NCBI GenBank assembly: GCA_017991005.1
Contig: JAGNMU010000003.1
Location: forward strand, 1-34,467
From: Gemmatimonadaceae bacterium
Lineage (GTDB): Bacteria; Gemmatimonadota; Gemmatimonadetes; Gemmatimonadales; Gemmatimonadaceae
Length of the DNA stretch: 34,467 bases
Reading direction: 5' to 3'
Within the stretch, counting starts at the first letter, position 1, and every line of letters begins with the position of its first letter. This document shows, piece by piece, positions 16,889-25,347 of the stretch. The notes below the pieces were generated by a model that made no database searches, was not told where the DNA came from, and saw only the letters and a program-made list of their open reading frames with translations. A program made the position numbers and the translations under genes.

Positions 16889-18169
16889 TTATTCGAGTTC
16901 CTTGCCCTGCGTGTCGGGAATGCCGCTCCACGACATGGCGCTCAACAAGTACGCGGCGCCTGCCACCGCGAAGGCTACCTGGAACCCCATGCTGGTCGCC
17001 AGCTTTCCCACGGTAAATGGCGCGGCAGCGCTGGCAATACGCCCAATGTTGTACGTAAAGCCCTGCGCCGAGGCACGAATCGAGGTCGGATACAATTCGG
17101 CCGTCACGGCGCCGAACCCGCTGAAGAATCCCGTTCCAAAGAACGCCACAAACGGGCCGAGAATCAGCAGAATGGTGGGGTTCGTCATGGAGCCGTAGAG
17201 TGGCAGCAGCAGACTCGCCATCAGCAGGTAGGTGACATACACCTTCTTGCGGCTGATCACATCGGTGATGTACCCGAACGAGACGTAACCCAACCACATG
17301 CCGAGCTGCATGAACACCACCAGCGACGACATGACTTCGGTGCTGAGACCAATGCCTCCCTGCGCCACGGGCAACGACAGATACGCCGGCACCCAGCCGT
17401 TCAGTCCCCACCAGCCAAACAGTGCACAGGCGTTCATGAACGTCACGATCGCCGTGATGCCCAGCATCTTTCCGCGAAAGATGTCAAACACGCTGCCCAG
17501 CGCACGTTTGGCCGCGTCGCTGCCCGACTGTCGGACACGCTGCGTCGCCACCCACGATGGCGGCTCTTCGACACTCCGCCGCAGCCACAGCGTGAAGAAT
17601 GCCGGCAGGATGCCGACAAAGAACACGGCGCGCCATCCGTAGCGAGGCAACACAAACCCCACCACCGTCGCGGCCGCCGCAAAGCCGATGGCCCACGAGC
17701 TTTGCATGAACCCCAGCGCACGTCCGCGATGTTTCGCCGACCACGACTCGGAGACCAACGCGGCACCACTCGCCCACTCGCCGCCCATGCCCAACCCGAG
17801 CAATGCGCGAAAAAATGCAAACTGCCAGAACGTCTGTGACAACCCACAGGCAGCCGTGAACACCGAATAGAGCAGCACACTCGCCATCATCGCACGCGTT
17901 CGTCCATAGCGATCGGCGACATGCCCGAAGATCAACCCGCCCGCGGCCCCGCCAAGCAGGGTGATCGAACCCAGCGCGCCCGCCTGCGTCTTGGTCAGCC
18001 CCAGTTCGGCGATCACCGCCGACAAGGTCAGCGAAAAGAGCATGACGTCGAACGCATCAAGCGCCCAGCCGAGCGACGCCGCGATGAGTGCGCGGCGCGG
18101 CTGCGGCGCGGCGACACGCCACCAACCAAAGAGGCCGGCGTCGGAAACTGGAGCAACGGGTGAGGACAT
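16889..18169 (-). CDS. MFS transporter, aromatic acid:H+ symporter-like
   Basis: This protein has 426 residues with about 12 predicted membrane segments. TM1 carries GWALDAFDVMLFSLTL; the acidic DAFD motif is typical of the aromatic acid:H+ symporter and shikimate-type MFS families. The loop 2-3 signature is GHVADRYGRTRAM and the loop 8-9 counterpart is GYITDVISRKK. TM4-5 has RALLGLGMGGEWASGAALV, another mark of the group. It is likely an inner-membrane proton-coupled importer of an organic acid; the exact substrate cannot be told. It is followed after 2 nt by the P-loop ATPase gene and is divergent from the aminotransferase. AGG lies 9 nt before ATG 18169. Confidence 0.9.
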   Translation of the reverse strand: MSSPVAPVSDAGLFGWWRVAAPQPRRALIAASLGWALDAFDVMLFSLTLSAVIAELGLTKTQAGALGSITLLGGAAGGLIFGHVADRYGRTRAMMASVLLYSVFTAACGLSQTFWQFAFFRALLGLGMGGEWASGAALVSESWSAKHRGRALGFMQSSWAIGFAAAATVVGFVLPRYGWRAVFFVGILPAFFTLWLRRSVEEPPSWVATQRVRQSGSDAAKRALGSVFDIFRGKMLGITAIVTFMNACALFGWWGLNGWVPAYLSLPVAQGGIGLSTEVMSSLVVFMQLGMWLGYVSFGYITDVISRKKVYVTYLLMASLLLPLYGSMTNPTILLILGPFVAFFGTGFFSGFGAVTAELYPTSIRASAQGFTYNIGRIASAAAPFTVGKLATSMGFQVAFAVAGAAYLLSAMSWSGIPDTQGKELE

Positions 18170-18333
18170 CGCACGAACCTACACGCGGACACGGCAGCGG
18201 GAAGACACGGTACGCCGCCGCGTGGCCCCGCACCGGAGGCGTGTCCTTGACGCCTTCCACGCGAGCGCCCAATCTCTTCGCGGACATCGGCGCGCCCTCG
18301 CCGGACCGCTCGTGGCCTCCCATCCCTCCCGAC

Positions 18334-19584
18334 GTGCAGAAGCGTGAATTTCTCCGGGCGCTCGGTGGCGCCTCACTCGGACTGCTGGTCGCTCCCAGCC
18401 AGCTCGCCGCCTTGAGTGCCCTGTCCCCGAACGCATTGGCGGCACGCGATGATTTCTGGGAGACACTGCGGTCCCGCTATCGGCTGATACCCGCCTTCAT
18501 CAATCTTGAAAGCGGCTACTACTCGATGCAGGCCGAGCCGGTACTCAACCAATTCATCGGCCACGTGCGCGATGTGAACCTGCTGGCGGCCCGCTACATG
18601 CGAACCGTGCAGGGCGAGAACAAAGCCAGAGCGCAGGCGGAGGTGGCGCGACTTGCCGGCTGCGGCGCGGACGAGGTGATCATCACGCGCAATACCACCG
18701 AGTCGCTCGATACCGTCATATCGGGCATCGACTGGAAGGCCGGCGACGAAGCCGTGATGTCGGTGCACGATTACGGCGCCATGCTCGATCAGTTCACACT
18801 GATGGCCAAACGATGGGGCGTGCGGAACCAGCTCGTGACCGTGCCATTCGATCCGTCCTCCGATGACGACGTCGTGCAGGTCTACGCCAAGGCCATCACG
18901 CCGAAAACCCGGCTGCTGATGGTGTGCCACATGATCAACATCACGGGTCACGTCCTGCCAGTCCGAAAGATCTGCGACATGGCGCACGCCAAAGGCGTCG
19001 CCGTGATGGTGGACGGCGCGCATGCGTTTGCCCAACTCGATTTTCGTATTCCCGATCTCGACTGCGACTACTACGGCGCAAGCCTGCACAAGTGGCTGGG
19101 GGCCCCGCTCGGCACCGGGCTGTTGTACGTGCGCCGGGATCGCATCGCCTCACTCTGGCCGATGTACAATGACGAAGGCTTTCCGGCCACCGACATCCGC
19201 AAGCTGAATCATACCGGCACGCATCCGGTTCACACCGATCTGGCGCTGCTCGACGCCATCGCGTTTCACGACAGCATCGGCATCGCTCGCAAAGAAGCCC
19301 GGTTGCGTTGGCTGCAACAATACTGGACCCGCCAGGTGCGCGGACACCGCAATGTCGTGCTCTTCACGCCCAGCGACCCCGCACGCTCGGGCGCCATCGC
19401 CAATGTGGGCATCGCCGGTATGCCGCCGTCGCAGCTCGCCACGACGCTGTTTGATCGCTACAAGATCTTCACCGTTGCCATCGATTCGGCGGGCGTGCAA
19501 GGCGTGCGCATCACACCACAACTGTTCACCACGACGGCGGAGCTCGACACACTCGTGCGTGCGATCAAGGAGCTCGCCGCCTGA
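18334..19584 (+). CDS. Exported class V aminotransferase-fold PLP enzyme
   Basis: This protein has 416 residues from GTG 18334, which places a Tat-like signal at the very start (KREFLRALGGASLGLLVAP; KR replaces the usual RR). An alternative start is TTG 18247, which has GGAGG 8 nt upstream and would add 29 residues. The PLP fold is clear: ITRNTTESLDTVISG, VMVDGAHAF with Asp227 contacting the pyridine nitrogen, and DYYGASLHKWLGAPLG with Lys253 as the Schiff-base residue. It resembles isopenicillin-N-epimerase/cysteine-desulfurase-like enzymes of class V. Export of a PLP enzyme by Tat is plausible, since cofactor is loaded first. It converges with a FAD-dependent oxidase 13 nt away and neighbours a transporter. 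The reaction and substrate are unknown. Confidence 0.88.
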   Translation: MQKREFLRALGGASLGLLVAPSQLAALSALSPNALAARDDFWETLRSRYRLIPAFINLESGYYSMQAEPVLNQFIGHVRDVNLLAARYMRTVQGENKARAQAEVARLAGCGADEVIITRNTTESLDTVISGIDWKAGDEAVMSVHDYGAMLDQFTLMAKRWGVRNQLVTVPFDPSSDDDVVQVYAKAITPKTRLLMVCHMINITGHVLPVRKICDMAHAKGVAVMVDGAHAFAQLDFRIPDLDCDYYGASLHKWLGAPLGTGLLYVRRDRIASLWPMYNDEGFPATDIRKLNHTGTHPVHTDLALLDAIAFHDSIGIARKEARLRWLQQYWTRQVRGHRNVVLFTPSDPARSGAIANVGIAGMPPSQLATTLFDRYKIFTVAIDSAGVQGVRITPQLFTTTAELDTLVRAIKELAA

Positions 19585-19597
19585 CGTTGGCGCATCG

Positions 19598-20986
19598 TTA
19601 CAGCTGACCGGTGGATCCCCACGTGGCGACGCGCGCTCGATATTCGGGATCGTTGTACCGCTCAAGACGGAATGCGCGCTCATATGTGGGCAGGCTCGTG
19701 CCGAGAATGTGCGCGGCCAGCAGCTCACCGGCCGCCGGTGCCGCCATCAGTCCGTAGCCGGAAAACGCCGCGTTGATGTACGCCCCTTCCACAGGCGTCG
19801 GCCCAACGAGCGGACGATTCTCCGCGGTCTTCGTGTAGTAGCCGCCGTCGAGATACATGTGCGGCAACCGATCGACGTACGATGCAAGACCCGGCGCCAG
19901 CTGCACCATGCCTCGCATCACGACCTCCGGATAGAACGGATCCTCTGGCAGCGGCAGCACCGGCGCATCGAACTGTTCGGCGCTGTGATAGTCCCACAAC
20001 ATCAGCACCGTCTGACTCCCGCGGTATCCTTCGGGTCGCAGGTGAATGCCTGCCGGCATCGGCTGCGTCAACCATCGGGTGCTGTCGTCGCCCGCCAGCT
20101 CGGCACGTTCCTCGTCACTCCACGACAGCGACTGCGCATCGTCGAGAATCACCAGACCGGTGTTGCGGTCAACGACGCCGAGCGTGTCCTCGAACGCGAC
20201 CTTGAGATGCATCTCGGAAAACAGTGGTACATCCACGCCGAGCAACTGTCCGACCTGCTTGGCAAACGGCCCGGCACAATTCACAAACGTACGGGTCGCG
20301 ATCTCGTGTGTGACCCCGTCGGCACCGGCAACCGTCACGGCGGCCACCCGCCCCGACGTCACCTGCACACGCTGCACCTGTCCCGACAGCACGGTCACCC
20401 CGGCCGCGCGCGCCTCATCGAGCAGATACATCCCGAGTTGCTGCCCGCTCATCCAGCCGCAGCGACGCGCATGCAACACCGCCACGATGTCGTCCGCCAG
20501 CCACGGGAAGTGCGCCGCGATCACTGCACGATCGAGAAACAGATCGGCGCCCGTCGGATGCCCGTGAAACCCGACGTGTGCGCTGGGCTGGTACGCCGCG
20601 GCGTCCTGCACGTCACGATAAATGCGCACGTCACCCGCGCCCTGCAACGCGGCGACACGCGCGTCTTGCAAAAATCCGTCGGCGCGATTGTGTGAGGCAG
20701 TCGCGTAGAGATACCCGCGACGATTCAGCAAGAACCGGTTGCCGCTCGCGTCGGCCCACTGCTCCAGGAGATCAATACTGCGATTCATGAACCGCACCAT
20801 CGCATCATCCGGTCCGGGCCACCAGTTGCGGTAGGCTTCGGTCGACTTGTCGCTGGTCAGCGTGAGCGGCGGTCGCTCATCCACCAGCACAATGTTGCGC
20901 ACACCATGTGTGACGGCGAGTGCGTGCGCGGCCGCGATCCCGGCGATCCCGGCGCCGCAGATCACTACTTCAGAGGTCCCAGTCAT
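19598..20986 (-). CDS. FAD-dependent oxidoreductase (DAO family), cytoplasmic
   Basis: This protein has 462 residues from ATG 20986; the longer frame to 21046 precedes the FAD fold and has no signal. The N-terminus EVVICGAGIAGIAAAHAL is the GxGxxG dinucleotide-binding motif. STEAYRNWWPGPDD, the central GWMSGQQLGMYLLDEARAAG and the C-terminal FSGYGLMAAPAAGELLA fit D-amino-acid oxidase/sarcosine or dimethylglycine dehydrogenase-like enzymes. There is no signal peptide, so it probably works in the cytoplasm, unlike the Tat-exported FAD enzyme at about 8-9 kb. It converges with the class V aminotransferase with only 13 nt between stops and no hairpin there. The likely substrate is an N-methylated or D-amino acid; this is inference. 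Confidence 0.87.
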   Translation of the reverse strand: MTGTSEVVICGAGIAGIAAAHALAVTHGVRNIVLVDERPPLTLTSDKSTEAYRNWWPGPDDAMVRFMNRSIDLLEQWADASGNRFLLNRRGYLYATASHNRADGFLQDARVAALQGAGDVRIYRDVQDAAAYQPSAHVGFHGHPTGADLFLDRAVIAAHFPWLADDIVAVLHARRCGWMSGQQLGMYLLDEARAAGVTVLSGQVQRVQVTSGRVAAVTVAGADGVTHEIATRTFVNCAGPFAKQVGQLLGVDVPLFSEMHLKVAFEDTLGVVDRNTGLVILDDAQSLSWSDEERAELAGDDSTRWLTQPMPAGIHLRPEGYRGSQTVLMLWDYHSAEQFDAPVLPLPEDPFYPEVVMRGMVQLAPGLASYVDRLPHMYLDGGYYTKTAENRPLVGPTPVEGAYINAAFSGYGLMAAPAAGELLAAHILGTSLPTYERAFRLERYNDPEYRARVATWGSTGQL

Positions 20987-21075
20987 GGGCCAAAGATAGT
21001 CACCGGGAAACCCTCCGCCCGGCAGGCGTGACCAATCGCGCAACACCCCACATTCCCCTCCGCTGGAGTTCCCCG

Positions 21076-21558
21076 ATGACCATTCGCAGTCGTGTTGCTC
21101 TGTTGGTCGCTGGTCTCGCCATGACCAGTGTCATGACCAGTGTCGCCGCACATGCCCAGTCCACCTCACCCCTGATCGGCACGTGGGACATCGAGTATCA
21201 ACGAGGGCAGCGCATCGAAAACGGTGAAGTGACCGCCGTGATGGGAAAGGGCGTAATCATCATCGCCCAGTCTGGTGACTCACTCTTGGCCACGTTCAAG
21301 CAGCCCCCCCGCCCCGATGGCACGCCGGTACCGGATGCCATCATCGGCGGTCGTGGCTCCAATGGGAGCGCCGTGTTCGTGCAGAAGCTGTCGGCACAGA
21401 TGAACATGAACGGCGATGTACGCACCGTCGAAGGCAAAGCCACGTGGACGCTGCAGGCCACGGGTGACACCATGAGCGGCTCCGTGATTCGAGACATTCC
21501 GATGATGCCGGTCGCGGCCGAACCATCCCCCGTCAAAGGCACACGCGCCAAGTCCTGA
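21076..21558 (+). CDS. Small exported protein of unknown function
   Basis: This protein has 160 residues from ATG 21076, with GGAG 8 nt upstream. A Sec signal peptide ends at AHAQS. It contains a perfect 12-bp duplication (21121-21132 and 21133-21144), giving MTSVMTSV. The mature part (LIGTWDIEYQRG, VTAVMGKGVIIIAQSGDSLL, TWTLQATGDTMSGSVI) looks like a small beta-rich lipocalin/avidin-like barrel of the type seen in many secreted unknowns. No catalytic motif is visible. It is followed by a strong hairpin terminator. Confidence 0.8.
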   Translation: MTIRSRVALLVAGLAMTSVMTSVAAHAQSTSPLIGTWDIEYQRGQRIENGEVTAVMGKGVIIIAQSGDSLLATFKQPPRPDGTPVPDAIIGGRGSNGSAVFVQKLSAQMNMNGDVRTVEGKATWTLQATGDTMSGSVIRDIPMMPVAAEPSPVKGTRAKS

Positions 21559-21570
21559 CGGATCCCGCAC

Positions 21571-21615
21571 ACACAAACGCCGGCTGTCTCGTGACGAGAC
21601 AGCCGGCGTTTGTGT
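21571..21615. terminator. Bidirectional terminator, perfect 22-bp palindrome
   Basis: ACACAAACGCCGGCTGTCTCGT (21571-21592, described in two halves: ACACAAACGCC and GGCTGTCTCGT) is perfectly repeated inverted at 21594-21615 around a single G. The effective loop is a few bases wider. The outer arms end in AAAC/GTTT, so either strand gets a short U stretch. It sits between the convergent small exported protein (+) and the subtilisin (-). Confidence 0.88.
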
Positions 21616-21648
21616 AGCCTGACCCGTGATACGGTGCGGCGACCGCTT

Positions 21649-24600
21649 TTACTGCTGCTTGCGTGCGCTCACCACATACCGGCCCGCGCCGTAGCCACTC
21701 ATTCGCACCAGATAGTCACCAACAGGCAACGTCCCGGTGATGCGCGCGCAATAGTCTTTGTTGCCCACGTCGATGTCATCGTTGGTCGCCAGCTGCGTAC
21801 CTGAGGCGGTGTACAGCGTGATGATCGGATCGGCCTCGAGTGCCCAGCCGCAGGCGCCGACGTGCCCCGTCGCCTCGATCACATACGAGCCCGACGCGCG
21901 GACGCGCAGACGGAAGAAGTCGACGTCGTTGGTATTGGCGAACGTGCCGGTCTGATACCCATCCGGCAGCAGCTCATCGGCGTTCTCCGGCGTGTCGTTC
22001 GCTTCGAGTTCGCTGGCCATCGCGAGTGAGAAGTTGGCCGAGTAGAGCCCCGCCCCGTCCACCACCACGTTGGTCGGTACGGCGGCGTTGCCGAACGCGC
22101 CCCACGGCCGCATGGGCACACCAAAGCGTCCGTCCGCGAATTCGTCCACACCGGCGAATACCCAATACGCACCATCGGGTAGCCCCGTGAATCCGTAGGT
22201 ACCGCCGACGCCCGCCGTGACCGTTTGCACCGTCTCGCCCGTGCTGGCATTCACGAGCCGGACAAACAGCGTTCGCGGAGGAACACTCGAAGAGATGATC
22301 ATGTTGACCATGTTCACCAGCCCGGTACCAAAGAACTGATCGTAGCCCGGTGCACCAAGGTCGATGGTGTAGTTGATGATGCGCGCCTTGAGCTGCGCGG
22401 CCGTCAGCGTCGGCTCGCGCGCCAGCAGCAGCGCCGCCATTCCGGTGACGTGCGGCGTGGCCATTGACGTGCCCTGCCACGAATCCACGAACGGCGTGTT
22501 GTTCTGAAAATTCCAGGTGGTGGAGTACACCCCGAACGTTTCGCCGAACTGCACGTCACCGCCGGGAGCCGCCACGTCTACCGTGTTGCCGAACGACGAG
22601 TAGGACGCCTTGGCCAGCGACGGCGCGACGGCCGCCACAGACACCGGCTCGGGGTACGATGCCGGATAGTTCGGCGTGTTGTTGTTGTTGTTGCCCGACG
22701 ACGCGATGATGAGCGAGCCCGCAACGAATGCCTGTTGCACGGCATTGGCCATGACCACACTCGGACTGGATCCACCGAGACTCATGTTGATCACGCGGGC
22801 CGCACCGCCGGCGGCGGTCACCGTCCCACCAAGACCGTTGTCTGCTGGCAGGCCCGCCGCATACAGCACACCCTGCGCGATGTCGTAGTTGCTGCCGCTG
22901 CCACCGACACCCAGCACACGCACCGGACGAATGCGTGCCTGCCAGTTCACACCGACCACGCCACTGGAGTTGTTGCGGATCGCTCCGATGGTACCGGAGA
23001 CATGCAGGCCGTGGTTGCCGCTGGCCTTGACCCCTTGCAGGCACGTGCCGTTCCCGTTGGGATCCCGGTTGGACGGCTGCGTCGGGTTGTTGTCGTACCC
23101 GTCGCCGTCGCCCGACAAGTTGATCGAGCCGCCGGCGCACAACGCCATGTTGGCGAGCGATACAAAGTCGAACCCGTCGTTCGTGTACACGCCGGCCATG
23201 GCCGGGTGGTCAAACCGCACGCCGTCGTCCACCACGGCAATGAGAATGTTCGGGCTGCCCGTGGTGGCCGTCCACGCCAGCGGGAGACCAATGATGTTGT
23301 AGTGCCACGACTGGTCGGTGTACCGCGCATTGCCCGGATAGACGCCTCCGCCCGGATACGTGTCGACCATCGGCACCGACGCAAACGCCGCAGTGGCGAA
23401 CGGCGACGGCATGATGGCCTCGAGCGAATACGATGGCGCCCGCAGCCCCAATCCCTTCGCCTTGAACAGCTCCTGCATCGCCGTCGGAATCACGCGATGT
23501 GAGCGCATGATGTAGTTGCGCTCGACCGCCTGCACGCGGGAATCGCGTCGCAACTTGGTGACCAACTGGGTTTCCGTCACCGAGCTGTCGATGCGCACGC
23601 GCGCGGTCAACGTCGCCGGCGAAACCGACAGCAACTGCATGCTGCCCTCATCGACCAGCGGCGCGACGGCCTCCGCGATGGTGGTGCGCACCTGGGCCAT
23701 CACGTTGGCCTGGTGATACGCCTGCGCACCGATCGCTGGCGCGCCGATGCTGGCCGGGCGATACGTGACCAGGAATTCACCGGGCACGTAGGGATCGCTG
23801 CTCGGCGCCGGTGTCACCGGCGACTGATCGAGGGCCAGCGGTGCGCTCGCACGGGCCAGTTTGGCCCCTGCGCGCGGTGGCGCTGGCAGAATGCTGGGCA
23901 GTCCCGTGAGCCGGCGGCGCGCCGTAGGCGCCACCGCCCGGGCCACACGCGCCGAGGCAACGCTGCTCTGCGTGATGATCGGGGCGCCGGTGTTCGTGAT
24001 CGTCCCGCGAATCACGCCGTTCGGCGTACCGATCGAGGTGAATTGCGCCTGCGCCGATGGGACTTGGCTCGACGCCGCCGTCACCGTGCTATTGCCGGCG
24101 TATCGCGAGAGCGTGTGCACGGTGCTGGCGTTGCCGTTGCCGTCGGTCACCCCCTGCGCGGGGTTCACCGTACCGGTGCCCTGCGAGACCACAAAGTTCA
24201 CGTTGACGTTGGTCACCGGATTGCCATACGCATCGCGAACGCCGGCGACCAGCGGCTGCGGCAGCGCGCTGCCGGCGAGACCGCTCTGCCCGTTGCCGGA
24301 CGCCGTCACAACCGTTGAGGGATCACCGGCACTCAACTGAAACGCGGCGCTGCTCGCCGCCGACGTCGTCGTGGCCTGCAACTGCAGGACCTTGAGACCG
24401 ATCGATCCGCCGATGGCAAGATTCGTGAATGTGACCACACCACTGTTCGCGGTGACCGACGCGCCGGAAACGACGGTGCCACCACCGGACCCAACACTCG
24501 CCGTCACCACGCTCGAGTTGTCGGTGGTCACGCGATTGCCGCGCGCATCCAGCAACTCCGCCTGCGGCTGCACCGTCAGCACCACACCGGCGCGACCAGC

Positions 24601-25230
24601 GGATGGCTGTCGAATGAAGGCCAGTCGCGACGCCCGCTGGCGTACCTGAATCGTGCGTTCACCCTGCGCTGTTCCACTCGTACCGCGCACGATGGCCGAC
24701 CCTTCAGCGATCGCGGTCATCAACCCGTTGCCATCAACCGTGGCCACGGCGGGATTGGTGGAAAGCCACGTGACCGTGCCGCCCGCGATGGCGTTCCCGC
24801 GCGCATCGCGCGGCGTCGCCGAAGCCCGCAGGGTGTCCCCGATCGCGCGGATCGTATCCGACGCAAAGGTGACCGACACCTGGGTCGCCGTCTGCTGTAC
24901 GGTCACCTGCACCGTACCCGTCGCCGATCCCACCGCCGCGCTGATCGTCGTCGATCCATTTCCAACGGCCGTCACCTGCCCGTTCGACACCGACGCCACG
25001 GCGGGATTGGACGACGTCCACGTAAACGTCAGATCGCCGATCGCATTCCCCTTGCTGTTCTTCCCCGTGGCCGTCAGGGTCACGGTCTCGCCGATCGCCG
25101 ACAGCGCCTGCGGCGGCGCGGAGACGGTGATGGATGTGACAGCGGCCGGTCCTGTGGGTCCGTCACCGCCGCCTCCGCATGCCCCAAGTGCCACGAGTAT
25201 GGCGGGCACCAACAACACTCGGCGAAACAT
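21649..25230 (-). CDS. Large subtilisin-like (S8) lipoprotein with Ig-like repeats and PPC domain
   Basis: This protein has 1193 residues. ATG 25230 is firm: AAGGAGG lies 6 nt upstream and the lipobox LGAC gives Cys18. Residues about 30-115 and 115-200 are Big_2-type Ig-like domains (SSNPAVASVSNGQVTAVGNG). Two further Ig-like repeats reach about 400, the last like Big_1 (RDAYGNPVTNVNVNFVVS). A linker and a propeptide-like part (PYVPGEFLVTYRP) lead to the S8 domain. Its catalytic triad is Asp about 668 (VVDDGV), His about 740 (NHGLHVSG) and Ser about 922 (GTSMATPHVTG), with oxyanion Asn in SSGNNNNN. After a CNA-B-like module the C-terminus is a pre-peptidase C-terminal domain. It is a cell-envelope or surface protease for protein degradation. 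Confidence 0.94.
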   Translation of the reverse strand: MFRRVLLVPAILVALGACGGGGDGPTGPAAVTSITVSAPPQALSAIGETVTLTATGKNSKGNAIGDLTFTWTSSNPAVASVSNGQVTAVGNGSTTISAAVGSATGTVQVTVQQTATQVSVTFASDTIRAIGDTLRASATPRDARGNAIAGGTVTWLSTNPAVATVDGNGLMTAIAEGSAIVRGTSGTAQGERTIQVRQRASRLAFIRQPSAGRAGVVLTVQPQAELLDARGNRVTTDNSSVVTASVGSGGGTVVSGASVTANSGVVTFTNLAIGGSIGLKVLQLQATTTSAASSAAFQLSAGDPSTVVTASGNGQSGLAGSALPQPLVAGVRDAYGNPVTNVNVNFVVSQGTGTVNPAQGVTDGNGNASTVHTLSRYAGNSTVTAASSQVPSAQAQFTSIGTPNGVIRGTITNTGAPIITQSSVASARVARAVAPTARRRLTGLPSILPAPPRAGAKLARASAPLALDQSPVTPAPSSDPYVPGEFLVTYRPASIGAPAIGAQAYHQANVMAQVRTTIAEAVAPLVDEGSMQLLSVSPATLTARVRIDSSVTETQLVTKLRRDSRVQAVERNYIMRSHRVIPTAMQELFKAKGLGLRAPSYSLEAIMPSPFATAAFASVPMVDTYPGGGVYPGNARYTDQSWHYNIIGLPLAWTATTGSPNILIAVVDDGVRFDHPAMAGVYTNDGFDFVSLANMALCAGGSINLSGDGDGYDNNPTQPSNRDPNGNGTCLQGVKASGNHGLHVSGTIGAIRNNSSGVVGVNWQARIRPVRVLGVGGSGSNYDIAQGVLYAAGLPADNGLGGTVTAAGGAARVINMSLGGSSPSVVMANAVQQAFVAGSLIIASSGNNNNNTPNYPASYPEPVSVAAVAPSLAKASYSSFGNTVDVAAPGGDVQFGETFGVYSTTWNFQNNTPFVDSWQGTSMATPHVTGMAALLLAREPTLTAAQLKARIINYTIDLGAPGYDQFFGTGLVNMVNMIISSSVPPRTLFVRLVNASTGETVQTVTAGVGGTYGFTGLPDGAYWVFAGVDEFADGRFGVPMRPWGAFGNAAVPTNVVVDGAGLYSANFSLAMASELEANDTPENADELLPDGYQTGTFANTNDVDFFRLRVRASGSYVIEATGHVGACGWALEADPIITLYTASGTQLATNDDIDVGNKDYCARITGTLPVGDYLVRMSGYGAGRYVVSARKQQ

Positions 25231-25347
25231 GGACTGCCTCCTTACGGTGTGGTCCGCGTCCAGTCGCCCCAAACGGGGAGCTGAACAATCCTCTCACCGT
25301 AACGGGCGTAAAACCTCGCCAAAATGGATCATTCGACCCCAATTCTC

